From NCBI GenBank assembly GCA_963734955.1, contig CAVTJO010000006.1, positions 62,001 to 126,000 on the forward strand: DNA of 64,000 nucleotides. Reading direction: 5' to 3'. Of the stretch, positions 9,848 to 19,800 are shown piece by piece (the first letter of the stretch is position 1; each line of letters begins with the position of its first letter). Both the position numbers and the translations under genes were made by a program. The notes beneath the pieces are model-generated. The model saw only the letters and a list, made by a program, of their open reading frames with translations. It was not told the origin of the DNA and did no database searches. Source of the stretch: UBA11986 sp963734955. GTDB lineage: Bacteria; Bacteroidota; Ignavibacteria; UBA10030; UBA6906.

Positions 9848-9922
9848 ATTCAAGTTTTCCATCGAATTTGAATGATTTTCTGACTTTCTTCTCACCTAAT
9901 CTGCACACACGGAGGGTTCTTC

Positions 9923-10915
9923 ATGGCGGTTAACATCGGAATCAACGGCTTTGGCCGGATCGGAAGACTTGTCTTTAGACGCATGATGCAACAGGGAGGA
10001 TACAACGTCGTCGCAATCAATGATATCACGGATGCAAAGACACTCGCTTACCTCTTGAAGTACGATTCGGTGCACGGAATGTATCCCGGCACGGTGACGG
10101 CAGACGGCGATAACATTGTCGTTGATGGAAAGAAATTCAAGGTACTTGCAGAAAAAGACCCCGCCAAGCTGCCATGGAAGGAACTGAATGCCCAGTTGAT
10201 CGTCGAAGGCACCGGCATCTTCACGAGTCGTGACAAGCTGATGCTTCACATCCAGGCAGGTGCAAAGAAGGTGCTTCTGACCGCTCCCGCAAAAGATGAG
10301 ATCGACGCAACCGTTGTGCTCGGTGTGAATGACAATATCATTACCGGAAAGGAGCAATTCCTCTCAAATGCCTCCTGTACAACCAACTGCCTCGCTCCGA
10401 TGGTAAAGGTGTTGCACCAGACGTTCGGCGTGGATCATGGGTATATGACGACGATTCATTCATACACCAATGACCAGCGTTTGCTCGACCTGCCGCACAA
10501 GGATCTCCGTCGGGCGAGGGCTGCTGCACTTTCCATTATCCCCACCACGACAGGTGCGGCGAAGACGGTCGGAAAGGTCATTCCGGATCTGAAAGGCAAG
10601 CTCGACGGGTTCTCGCTTCGCGTGCCAACCCCCGATGCATCGATCACTGATTTTGTGGCCGTGGTGAAGAAACCCGCCACAAAAGAGGAAATCAACGCTG
10701 CAATGAAGAACGCTGCGGCGACCTCCATGAAGGGCATTCTCCAGTACAGCGAAGAAGAGCTCGTATCCTCTGATATTATTGGCAATGAACACTCGTGCAT
10801 CTTTGACTCGAAGTTGACAATGGCCCAGGGCACGACAGTCAAGGTGTTTGGCTGGTACGACAACGAGTGGGGATTCTCCTGCCGTGTCGTCGATTTGCTG
10901 AAAAAGATAGCGTGA
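9923..10915 (+). CDS. gap: Glyceraldehyde-3-phosphate dehydrogenase, type I
   Basis: Interconverts glyceraldehyde 3-phosphate and 1,3-bisphosphoglycerate with NAD(P) in the cytosol. At 330 residues it is full length. The Rossmann start is INGFGRIGRLVFR, the catalytic cysteine motif is SNASCTTNCLAP near residue 150, and the C-terminal WYDNEWGFSCR is intact. The ATG at 9923 follows GGAGGG at suitable spacing. pgk lies 80 bases downstream, but a strong terminator separates them, so readthrough or a second promoter must supply pgk. Confidence 0.97.
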   Translation: MAVNIGINGFGRIGRLVFRRMMQQGGYNVVAINDITDAKTLAYLLKYDSVHGMYPGTVTADGDNIVVDGKKFKVLAEKDPAKLPWKELNAQLIVEGTGIFTSRDKLMLHIQAGAKKVLLTAPAKDEIDATVVLGVNDNIITGKEQFLSNASCTTNCLAPMVKVLHQTFGVDHGYMTTIHSYTNDQRLLDLPHKDLRRARAAALSIIPTTTGAAKTVGKVIPDLKGKLDGFSLRVPTPDASITDFVAVVKKPATKEEINAAMKNAAATSMKGILQYSEEELVSSDIIGNEHSCIFDSKLTMAQGTTVKVFGWYDNEWGFSCRVVDLLKKIA

Positions 10916-10935
10916 GGCGAGGGAAGATGATCAGT

Positions 10936-10970
10936 GCCTGCCCTGATGTCTGTCAGGGCAGGCCTTTCTT
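10936..10970 (+). terminator. Terminator or attenuator between gap and pgk
   Basis: A perfect 11-bp stem GCCTGCCCTGA / TCAGGGCAGGC (10936-10946, 10953-10963) with a 6-base loop is followed by CTTTCTT. It sits inside the 79-base gap between two glycolytic genes. Confidence 0.75.
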
Positions 10971-10994
10971 CTACTACTCTATTTGGATGGATTT

Positions 10995-12191
10995 ATGCCT
11001 CCCATGACTATTGATGATGTTGATTTGAAGAACAAGAAGGTGCTGGTGCGTGTTGACTTCAACGTACCCATGACGGCCGAGATGAAAGTCTCCGACGACA
11101 AGCGGATTGTGGAGGCACTTCCAACGATCCGTAAGATCCTGAATGCTGGGGGCAGTGCGATTCTCATGAGTCATCTTGGCCGACCCAAAGGCCAGCCGAA
11201 TCCGGAATTCTCACTGCAACCTGTGGCGAACCACCTTGGCATACTCCTGAATATTCCCATCAAATTCTCACGAGACTGCATCGGCAAGGCAACGCGGCAA
11301 ATGGTGAACGAGCTGAAGCCAAAGGAAGTCTTGATGCTGGAGAATCTCCGTTTCCACATGGAAGAGGAGAACAACGACCGCAACTTCGCCAAAGAGCTCG
11401 CGAGCTACGGCGATCTGTACGTGAACGATGCCTTCGGCACGGCGCACCGGGCGCATGCTTCGACGGAGGGGATCACGAAATTCCTCAAACCGGCGGTTGC
11501 AGGATACTTGATGCAGAAGGAACTGGAGTATCTCGGGAGGGTGATGTCGAACCCGAAGCATCCGTACGTGGCCATCCTCGGCGGCGCGAAGATATCCGGC
11601 AAGATTGACGTCATTCAAAACCTTCTGCCCAAAGTTGATGTCTTGATTATCGGCGGCGGGATGGCCTTTACGTTTTTCCAGGCACAGGGACTGGAGATTG
11701 GTGATTCGCTTGTCGAGCAGGAGAAACTCGGGCTTGCCAAAAAGATCCTCGACGAAATCAAGGCAAAACATCTCCGGGTGATTCTTCCCATCGACTGTGT
11801 GGTTGCCGACCGGTTTGAAAACGGAGCGCAGCGAAAGGTCGTGCCCGTTGCGAAAATTCCACGTGGCTGGCGTGGCCTGGATATCGGTCCGGAGACAGTC
11901 AAGTTGATCAACATGGAATGCCGCCGTGCCAAGACCATTGTGTGGAATGGCCCGATGGGTGTGTTCGAGATGTCCAACTTTGCCAACGGGACGTTGGAGG
12001 TTGCGCGCATTCTGGCCGAAGCAACGAAATCCGGTGCAACGACTGTTGTCGGCGGCGGAGACTCTGCTGCCGCGGTGACACAGTTGGGATTTGACGGGGC
12101 GATGTCGCACGTGTCAACCGGTGGCGGTGCTTCACTAGAGTTCCTCGAGGGAAAGAGACTTCCCGGCGTGCTTGCGCTTGATACTCAGTGA
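10995..12191 (+). CDS. pgk: Phosphoglycerate kinase
   Basis: Makes ATP from 1,3-bisphosphoglycerate in glycolysis. It is about 398 residues, the normal length. RVDFNVPM at ~18, the substrate-binding motif LENLRFHMEEE, and NDAFGTAHRAHAST are present, with the nucleotide-binding GGGDSAAAV and STGGGASLEFLEG near the end. I placed the start at the ATG 10995; an upstream in-frame TTG (10983) and the ATG at 11004 are alternatives. It follows gap and its terminator, and is followed 54 bases later by a rhomboid protease gene. Confidence 0.96.
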   Translation: MPPMTIDDVDLKNKKVLVRVDFNVPMTAEMKVSDDKRIVEALPTIRKILNAGGSAILMSHLGRPKGQPNPEFSLQPVANHLGILLNIPIKFSRDCIGKATRQMVNELKPKEVLMLENLRFHMEEENNDRNFAKELASYGDLYVNDAFGTAHRAHASTEGITKFLKPAVAGYLMQKELEYLGRVMSNPKHPYVAILGGAKISGKIDVIQNLLPKVDVLIIGGGMAFTFFQAQGLEIGDSLVEQEKLGLAKKILDEIKAKHLRVILPIDCVVADRFENGAQRKVVPVAKIPRGWRGLDIGPETVKLINMECRRAKTIVWNGPMGVFEMSNFANGTLEVARILAEATKSGATTVVGGGDSAAAVTQLGFDGAMSHVSTGGGASLEFLEGKRLPGVLALDTQ

Positions 12192-12245
12192 ACTTATTTG
12201 CAGTATTATACGTTGCATAACCAGAGATAGTGATAGAGGCGGGAG

Positions 12246-13178
12246 ATGCCGTTCTTTCACGCACAAACATACGGGAACTATTACCGTCCGAGCTTATTCG
12301 GCGGGTTCAGGTTCTTCCCTCCAGTCATCAAGTACCTGCTCATCAGCAATGTTGCCGTCTGGTTACTGGTAGATTTCTTCCTGGCGCCTTTTACGGTTGC
12401 AGGCATCAGGGTGGGCGGCGCTGACGGAATTCTCACCTACTATCTCGCGCTCTGGCCTCTTGGCACCCACTTCCTCCCCTGGCAGCTCTTCACGTACATG
12501 TTTATGCATGGGGGGCTCGCTCACATCTTCTTCAACATGCTTGCGCTGTGGATGTTCGGCATGGAGTTGGAGAATACATGGGGCTCAAGGAAGTTCCTCA
12601 TCTATTACCTGATGTGCGGACTTGGTGCAGGGATCTCGAACATGCTCGTTGCCCCGTTGATCGGGCAGGCGGGTCCGACGATTGGAGCTTCGGGAGCCGT
12701 GTTCGGGGTGCTTGTTGCGTTCGGTATGCTTTTCCCTGATCGCCCGATCTACATCTACTTCCTTCTGCCGGTGAGGGCGAAGTACTTCGTTGCCTTCTAT
12801 ATGGCAATGGAACTTTTCTATGGCGTTACGGGAACATCGGATGGCGTTGCCCATTTTGCGCATCTCGGCGGCGCGGTGGTTGGATTGGTCTATCTGCTCG
12901 TCGATCGCGGCGTTATTCCGTTCAGATCCTGGTTCAGCACGCTGAAGATGAGTGGAGAACGGCCACTGAATGAATTTGGCAGGTTTGGCAGAAAGTATGA
13001 AGAGGTGCACGAGGCAAAGTTCTACGATATCAAAAGCGGTCAACAACGCAAGAGCAGCGGTCCCACCACACAGGAACAGATCGATGCCATCCTTGACAAG
13101 ATCAGTGCGGGTGGCTACCAGAGCCTGAGCGAGGAAGAAAAGCGAATCCTCTTTGAAGCGAGCAAGAAACTCAACTGA
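12246..13178 (+). CDS. Rhomboid family intramembrane serine protease
   Basis: A 310-residue polytopic membrane protease. It has about six hydrophobic segments between residues 15 and 225. The conserved MHGGLAHIFFNMLALWMFG, the catalytic serine motif GASGAVFG, and the catalytic histidine in AHLGGAVVG are all present, so it should be active. The C-terminal ~50 residues (QIDAILDKISAGGYQSLSEE and the lysine-rich end) match the small tail domain common on Bacteroidota rhomboids. GAGGCGGGAG precedes the ATG. The substrate is unknown. Confidence 0.92.
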   Translation: MPFFHAQTYGNYYRPSLFGGFRFFPPVIKYLLISNVAVWLLVDFFLAPFTVAGIRVGGADGILTYYLALWPLGTHFLPWQLFTYMFMHGGLAHIFFNMLALWMFGMELENTWGSRKFLIYYLMCGLGAGISNMLVAPLIGQAGPTIGASGAVFGVLVAFGMLFPDRPIYIYFLLPVRAKYFVAFYMAMELFYGVTGTSDGVAHFAHLGGAVVGLVYLLVDRGVIPFRSWFSTLKMSGERPLNEFGRFGRKYEEVHEAKFYDIKSGQQRKSSGPTTQEQIDAILDKISAGGYQSLSEEEKRILFEASKKLN

Positions 13179-13219
13179 TAATTGATCGATGATCGAAATT
13201 CCTGTCCTCAATCTCGCCG

Positions 13220-14329
13220 GTGAGCACAGTTACTCCTCATCCGACGTACAAAGTTGGTGTGAGACGCGCAACGCGGCAGGTGAACATTGGTGGTGTGAAG
13301 GTTGGAGGTGGCGCACCGCTCTCCGTGCAGACAATGACCAAGACGAAGACGAGTGATGTTCAGGCCACTGTAAAACAGATCGTCGATGCGGCGGAGGCGG
13401 GATGTGACATCGTGCGTGTTACGGTCAACGACAAGGAAGCCGCCGATGCGATGAAGGAGATTGTGCGTCAGTCGCCAATACCCGTCGTGGCCGATATTCA
13501 CTTCAATCACATCTTTGCGCTAAAGTCGATCGAGGCGAATGTCGCCAAGGTGCGGCTCAATCCGGGCAACATCGGGAACCGCGAGCGGATCCATCAGGTT
13601 CTGAGTGCTGCAAAGGACAAGGGCATTCCGATTCGTATTGGTGTGAATTCCGGCTCTCTCGAGGAAGACATTCTGAACAAACACGGTTATCCGACCGCTG
13701 AGGCTTTGTTCGAAAGTGCCATGCGCCATGTGGAAATCTGTGACGAGTTTGGCTTCAAGGATGTGATTATCTCTGTGAAATCGACGGATGTGCGTCTGAT
13801 GGTGGAGGCCTATCGCCTTGTCGCCGAACGAACAGATATCCCCCTCCACCTTGGTGTTACCGAAGCAGGGCCGACAAAGACCGGTACCATCAAATCTGCG
13901 GTTGGTATTGGAACTCTGCTCGCCGAAGGGATTGGCGATACGATCCGCGTGTCACTCACGGACGAGCCCGTCAGGGAAGTCGAGGTTGGGAAGGAAATTC
14001 TTCGTTCACTTGGACTTGCGTCGCGCAATGTGGAGTTGATCGCCTGTCCGACTTGCGGCCGACTTGAGGTGGACCTGTTCGGAATCATGGCCGAACTGGA
14101 GAAACGGCTCGAAGGTGTGAAGAAGCCGGTGAAGATCGCCGTGCTCGGATGCGTGGTCAATGGTCCCGGCGAGGCAAGCGAGGCCGACATCGGCATTGCT
14201 GCCGGTAAGGGCGTGGGCATTCTTTATCGCAAGGGCGAGGTCGTCCGCCGTGTGAAGGAGTCGGAGATCGTTGATGTGATTGTTGAGGAGGTGAAGAACT
14301 TCCAGCCGCAATCTGAGCAACCCATGTAG
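13220..14329 (+). CDS. ispG: 4-hydroxy-3-methylbut-2-en-1-yl diphosphate synthase
   Basis: Converts MEcPP to HMBPP in the MEP isoprenoid pathway with a 4Fe-4S cluster. At 369 residues it is of the short bacterial type. The N-terminal TIM-barrel part contains PLSVQTMTKTKTSD and ADIHFN. The cluster cysteines are in CPTCGR and GCVVNGPGEA near the C-terminus. The start is GTG at 13220; no better in-frame start exists upstream. ispD, another gene of the pathway, lies at 53.2 kb. A terminator follows 31 bases after the stop. Confidence 0.96.
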   Translation: MSTVTPHPTYKVGVRRATRQVNIGGVKVGGGAPLSVQTMTKTKTSDVQATVKQIVDAAEAGCDIVRVTVNDKEAADAMKEIVRQSPIPVVADIHFNHIFALKSIEANVAKVRLNPGNIGNRERIHQVLSAAKDKGIPIRIGVNSGSLEEDILNKHGYPTAEALFESAMRHVEICDEFGFKDVIISVKSTDVRLMVEAYRLVAERTDIPLHLGVTEAGPTKTGTIKSAVGIGTLLAEGIGDTIRVSLTDEPVREVEVGKEILRSLGLASRNVELIACPTCGRLEVDLFGIMAELEKRLEGVKKPVKIAVLGCVVNGPGEASEADIGIAAGKGVGILYRKGEVVRRVKESEIVDVIVEEVKNFQPQSEQPM

Positions 14330-14359
14330 ACTCATTACAAGCGCATTGAGCGTTGCCTG

Positions 14360-14394
14360 ACCCGAATGTTGAAGTGAAACATTCGGGTTTTCTG
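14360..14394 (+). terminator. Rho-independent terminator after ispG
   Basis: A perfect 11-bp stem ACCCGAATGTT / AACATTCGGGT (14360-14370, 14378-14388), loop GAAGTGA, followed by TTTTCTGTT. Confidence 0.85.
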
Positions 14395-14465
14395 TTGTAA
14401 AGACCATCACGATGTTCCGCCTTCTTTTCCGCAGCGTGAAAGACTTCTAAATTCTATCTTTTCCA

Positions 14466-14494
14466 TTGACAAATTGTTTTTCAGGCTGTATATT
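14466..14494 (+). promoter_or_regulatory. Strong sigma-70-type promoter of the secreted-protein cluster
   Basis: TTGACA (14466-14471), exactly 17 bases, then TATATT (14489-14494). It lies ~125 bases before the next start codon and just upstream of a pentanucleotide repeat tract. It is the clearest promoter in the window. Confidence 0.7.
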
Positions 14495-14523
14495 AGTTGC
14501 GGCTGAGCACAGAAAGTGAGGAT

Positions 14524-14564
14524 TCACCTCACCTCACCTCACCTCACCTCACCTCACCTCACCT
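14524..14564 (+). repeat. Pentanucleotide tandem repeat (ACCTC)n in the 5' leader
   Basis: Seven perfect ACCTC units (14526-14560) plus a partial eighth, between the promoter and the start at 14618. GTGAGG at 14516-14521 can pair with CCTCAC in any unit. An in-frame TGA at 14600-14602 shows that the tract is not part of a longer coding region. A tract like this is prone to slipped-strand length change. Confidence 0.9.
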
Positions 14565-14617
14565 GTTCCTACGTCAAGTCCCCCGAAAGTAGACCAAGTT
14601 GAATTCGGAGTCTGAGT

Positions 14618-16846
14618 ATGCCTTCGTCCAGAGGATTACTGTGTTCCGTCCGGAATATTCCCGCCTTGTGTGTGGCAATGGGTTTGCTTTTCTTTGGCAT
14701 GGTGAACGTCAGCTATGGTCAGGTGACCATCAAAGAGAGGGTTGAATTGCAGCCTCACGTATTTCAAGGACAATTGGGAGATAACCCGACAGAAGTAGTG
14801 TACGTGGCAGGCGATTCGGGCACCTTTGCTGGAACCGTGATTCTGGCGCACAAGTACACTCCGATAGTTCCCGGCAGACTGTCCGTCACCCTGCGTGGCG
14901 AGACATTCGACTACAACACCGTAGATTACGTTGATCACTACGTCACCCGGGGAGGGCAGGAAGAATGGCGATGCAGTGACGGACTCCACGTACAATTCAC
15001 CGGTTATTCCGCGATGTCTCAGTATGGCTATCCATTGAGGTTCTTCCTCCCTGACGTTCACATAGGTGACACGTTACATTTTGTGTATCATGGATCGACA
15101 GATATTCCCGCAACATCATTCTCCAACCCTCGCTTTGAGGGAAATGTCTTTATGTACTTGACCGACGACTGCTACACATACCCTGACGAAGGAACACTTC
15201 AGGAGCTTGAAATGTGTGCGGTTGCGCTCGGAGTTGTGTATCCCGATACAGCAGGGTTCCGCATTGTCACAGAGAGGGACACAATAAGTCATGGGGAAGC
15301 GATAGCGGTGCGAGCAGTTGCAGTGGATGTGAACGGAGGAGAGGTGCAGATCGACTCGACGACGGTCGTACGATACACGCAACTCCCGGACACGCTTGGG
15401 TCCTTCATTGATACAAACGGTGACCCGGTGAACTCCGTTGATGCAAGGTATGCTGATGCCAGGACTGGCAGGATCAGGTTTGTGGCAAACAAGAGTAAGC
15501 CGGATTCGGCTCGCTTTGTTGCCATTGAGGTGATTCAGATGTCAGACACCCTGAAGCGGGGAAGAGACACGTTGTGGGTAAAGCCGGATGTCATTGAAAT
15601 TCTGTTGGGAGAAACGAAGTATTATCAAGCGAGACTTCACCCGACACGTGCCGACCGGCTAATTATTGACGAGTTGACTTCTCCAGTTCTTAATGGCGGC
15701 ATTGCAGATAGTGTTTGGTCTGGTATACCTGTAACCGAAGTCTCTGGTGGCAAGCTTGGTGTTTACTGGGAAAAGAAATACCCTGTTTGGGCGATCGACG
15801 ATAGTTTTGCAACGATGCGTCCGTTGTCAGCCGGGCTTATTCGGCTCATTGGGCGTTTCTGGCGCAATGATACAACCTACAGAGTAAGGCTCACAGCGTC
15901 CTACCAAGGTCGGACAGGTAGCATTGATATTGAGGTTAGGAGGCCCGACTCACTTGGAGTTCCCAGCATCAACAACAGATATTATATGAGCGATGTGTTT
16001 GGTAGTTCTCCATTCAGTATTGACAGCTTGATATGTTACTACGCTGGCAAGGAGGGTATACCACCTCAAGTCATGAAGGGTCAGATGTTGGAAGAAAGCT
16101 CCTTCCGCAATGCGTATCGATATGAACCGTGGGAGGATATTCGATTTCAGACAAACAAAGACTCGAGCATTAGGGCAAGATATTTTGGACAGGGGAATCA
16201 TTTTGTAGTTACACAGAACAATATGGGTACAGGAGATCCAATTCCAACTAATCACACGAATGTCGTTCCAGTAAGATATCCTACATCGCCCATGAGAATA
16301 GGTGAGTATGTTGGCACAAACGATGCGCAGTACATCTTAACAAAAGACACAACCTATCTATACAATCCAGGTATGACAGCTTACTGGTTGAAGTGGACAT
16401 ACTACTTCAGGGACTCGGTGGAAGGCATTGGAGAAATGGCAAAAGCTGCAGCACGCACTAGGACCCGCGATGATCTCATTAACGGGATCATCGACAAAGA
16501 TCATAATCTCATTGCACAGACAAGGATCATGTCATCGTACGGCATGATCCAAATGACTCATTACACTGCGACAGACAGTTCACTAAATGGCTTTGGCAAA
16601 ACAATCTATTGCAAGAATCCAGAGGATTTGAATGATCACCACGAAGTCATGCCGGCATATACCCAATGGTTCATGCGTAAACTAACAGGTATCTTGGGTG
16701 CCCCTTTACCTCAGTGCACGTGGAATGCTGGCTACGAGGAAACGTGGGTGAGGGCCCTCCGTAAGTATAACCGTGACCGGAAGGTCTACACTGCACATGT
16801 CATGAAGTATTCAAGGTATTATCCACCTTTGAGGAGAGATCAATAA
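14618..16846 (+). CDS. Secreted multidomain protein with lytic-transglycosylase-like C-terminus
   Basis: 742 residues. A signal peptide spans ~1-34 (ALCVAMGLLFFGMVNVSYGQ). Residues ~35-200 are beta-rich and unknown, and ~215-330 look Ig-like (ITVERDT-type strands, DTLWVKPD). From ~455 the sequence fits the SLT/goose-lysozyme pattern: GIPPQVMKGQMLEESSF supplies a glutamate in the usual ES context, SSYGMIQMTHYTA matches the G-hydrophobic-MQ...TA motif, and TWNAGYEETWVRALRKYN with YTAHVMKYSRYY matches the NAG...Y..HV...Y end. It likely cleaves peptidoglycan, but the match is remote. GGAG precedes the ATG, and the stop shares one base with the next start. Codons become AT-rich after ~15.6 kb. Confidence 0.6.
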   Translation: MPSSRGLLCSVRNIPALCVAMGLLFFGMVNVSYGQVTIKERVELQPHVFQGQLGDNPTEVVYVAGDSGTFAGTVILAHKYTPIVPGRLSVTLRGETFDYNTVDYVDHYVTRGGQEEWRCSDGLHVQFTGYSAMSQYGYPLRFFLPDVHIGDTLHFVYHGSTDIPATSFSNPRFEGNVFMYLTDDCYTYPDEGTLQELEMCAVALGVVYPDTAGFRIVTERDTISHGEAIAVRAVAVDVNGGEVQIDSTTVVRYTQLPDTLGSFIDTNGDPVNSVDARYADARTGRIRFVANKSKPDSARFVAIEVIQMSDTLKRGRDTLWVKPDVIEILLGETKYYQARLHPTRADRLIIDELTSPVLNGGIADSVWSGIPVTEVSGGKLGVYWEKKYPVWAIDDSFATMRPLSAGLIRLIGRFWRNDTTYRVRLTASYQGRTGSIDIEVRRPDSLGVPSINNRYYMSDVFGSSPFSIDSLICYYAGKEGIPPQVMKGQMLEESSFRNAYRYEPWEDIRFQTNKDSSIRARYFGQGNHFVVTQNNMGTGDPIPTNHTNVVPVRYPTSPMRIGEYVGTNDAQYILTKDTTYLYNPGMTAYWLKWTYYFRDSVEGIGEMAKAAARTRTRDDLINGIIDKDHNLIAQTRIMSSYGMIQMTHYTATDSSLNGFGKTIYCKNPEDLNDHHEVMPAYTQWFMRKLTGILGAPLPQCTWNAGYEETWVRALRKYNRDRKVYTAHVMKYSRYYPPLRRDQ

Positions 16847-19800
16847 TGAAGGTATTTCCGTGCCTTGTAGGAATGCTTCTAGTTCTCACTTGTAAGAACA
16901 GCCAAGCACAACATCCGCATGATCCCAATGGTGTCATTCAATCACAACTGGCGCCCCTTATTCATGCGAGGTTTGGATCTCAGACTAACTTCGACTACGC
17001 AGTCTTCGATTCAATGATTGGCAAGAATCCAGTTCACTATGGTTTTGAAGACATAACAGACCCTTATGGGACTCTTCGCGGATGTGTCATGTTTTCATAT
17101 TTCCTTTCGGGAGACTCAAGTGGCGTCGGTATGTTCAGAAACGGACAAATCGTTTGGTCATCCCAGCCAACGATCAAAGCGAACGGAGCACACTGGGGGG
17201 AAGATATTTTTGCCACAGCGGACATCAACGACGATGGGGAAGTGGATATTTTGCAGGTGGGTTGGGAACTGGGAAAAGATAATGTTGATTTCATGTGGAT
17301 CTTCAGCTGGGACGGAACGACCGGAAGAATCGTCAATGACGTTGATGCGACGGGACAGAGTACGTTGCTAACCACGAATGGATCGACCTTTGAACTCCTC
17401 GACCCAAATGGAGATAGTGTTTGGGATATACGTGCCTACTGGTCACCGCACAATGGGTGGGTGCCTGACGATGAGGTTTCAACCCTTCCTTTCGTCACCT
17501 ACGGATGGAATGGTTCTTTGTACGGGCTGTGGCCATCAGTGCGGCAAATTCCTAGAACTGAATTCCAACCGGCAAATCGACTCAGTGTCACCAGTCAATG
17601 TGGAGTTGTGAAAACTGGGGTCACATTTGATTTTTCTTACACGATAGGCAATGCCTCAACAAGCAAACAAAGGATGTCAGAGTTTTACCTCGCGGGTGTC
17701 AGCCGCAATGCAAGTTCTCGCGGCCCAGAGCATTGGGAAATGCAAAGTACGACTCGGGTCAATGGCAGGAAATGGATTGTCTTTCCGAACTACAGAACCA
17801 GTATGTTAAAGCCGGGACAAGTTAATAGTGAGTTTGGGTTATCAAGTTCCGAGCTGCCAGTCATCGCAAGATACTACGCCCGCGGGTTGACCATTTTAGC
17901 CAATTCGGATGACGTTGATGCAATTACCGAAGAGACGCTAACAAATGATGTTTTGAACAACTCATACACCAGTTACACGATTGGGCCTAAGGATCCCCCC
18001 ACGCCCTTTAACGGCCTCACCTTTCTCGACACCACCAAATACTACGTCACGCAATCCGGCGCGCTCAATTGGATCACCAGCCAGAGCACTGCCAGCAAAT
18101 ACACACGCTTGCTTGATACCGCCCGAGCACATCTTGTGGCAAACGACCGTGGAGTTACAAAGTCGAGGTTGGATTCCGTGCTCATCAATGTCCACGTGGA
18201 TAGTGCAAGCACACTCACGAGCGAAGCGTACGCATTGCTGCGCTTCAACACGGAGTATCTCATGAAGAAACTGCGGGAGGAAGACTCAACGTTCGCATCA
18301 GCGAACGCCTCCAGCTCGTCCAATGCCACCGCCACAAATAATGCTCGCCACCTTGCGAAGTCAGAGGGCTATTTGCATGAAGTCTTGATGTCTGGAGGAA
18401 CGGTTTTCTACCGTCGGTCAGACGATGGGGGATCGGCATGGGACCAAACGCTTCAAATCACAGAAAATGCAGGCAACTCTCGCCCGTGCATTGCCATTCA
18501 ACATGGTGCTGTCCAGATAGTCTGGCAACGGCAAACCGACAGCTCGACATATGAGGTTTGGCATGCATATGGCGAGAATCAGGGTTCGAGTTGGTCGACG
18601 CCACAAATACTCCCGCATGCGTCCACAGTGCAAGTCTCACAATATCAAACGGAAGGACCAATGCCTGTTGTTGCCCCACTGGGAACCGGAGATGAAATGG
18701 TCGCCGTTTACTGTAGTGCACAGGGTTTGCGCTATAGAACCTCTCAAGACAGGGGAAGTAGCTGGCAGGCGCCTCAACAAGACATTATCAGTGGGGAGAG
18801 CACTGGCCGTTCGCAGTTTCCAAGTCTTGCAGGTGCAGACTCGTACGTCTCTCTTTTGTATGATTACGCCGGTCTGGATGGTGGTCCATACTCACGCATC
18901 TATGATGGATCAAGTTGGAGCAAGGAAACCAGTGTTGCTGATGGTACAGGAACAAGTGTAGGCGCATTCTCGTCCGTTGCAATCGATCCCGACAAGGGTC
19001 CAATTGCTGCCTGGAGCGGAATCGCTAACACATGGACCAAGAGCATCATATTCCGAATGGGATACTCCGATAACAAGTGGAGCAACTGGTTCGTAGCATT
19101 CGGTGGAACTCAATTCGGCCCCGATTGGTTCAATCCCTCACTTACCTACTACATTCCCGGCGGAGGCCAGTACGGTGTTGCCATTGTGAATCATACCTCT
19201 TCAAATCTCATCAAGCTCATTCGTTACGTTGATAATGGTTATGAGGCTCCATCGTGGAATACCAGCACACTCAGTCAATCAGGCGCGTGGGCGAACATAA
19301 CTCAGGAGAATTCTTCATCTGGGACGCCTATCCATTGCTGGACAGACCAGAGCAGTTTCCCGTATGACATAGTTACCGGATCGACGGGTGAGGTTTCTCC
19401 CTTGAGAGGCGGCGTGATTGGGATGACCAATTCCACTGGTCTCCTTCAGAAACGGCGTGCTGTTATCTATCATAAGCGATTGCATGCGACACTCACATTG
19501 GATATCGACCCGATAAGGATCGTCAATGCAAGCGGTGACACGACCGTTGTCCCTTTCAAGCGCTCCCGTATGCGGGATCGCGATAGCATCAATGTCGTGC
19601 GTGTATGGGATTACCTGGGATCTGACGTTGTCAGGTTGCCGGCAAATGCACGACGATTGATTGTGAGCAAGCGGTTTGCCGACCGTGGACCCTCGATTGG
19701 GAGGAGGGGATTCGCCTTCCGCCTGTTGAATGGAAACGGAACTCCCATTGCTCTCTTGGATACAACAGCAAACTCTGGAACGGTTTCCGTGAACGTTGAA

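Noticed and set aside
14524..14564. CRISPR array or coding repeat
   Set aside because: The unit is only five bases with no spacers, and an in-frame stop at 14600 separates it from the coding region.
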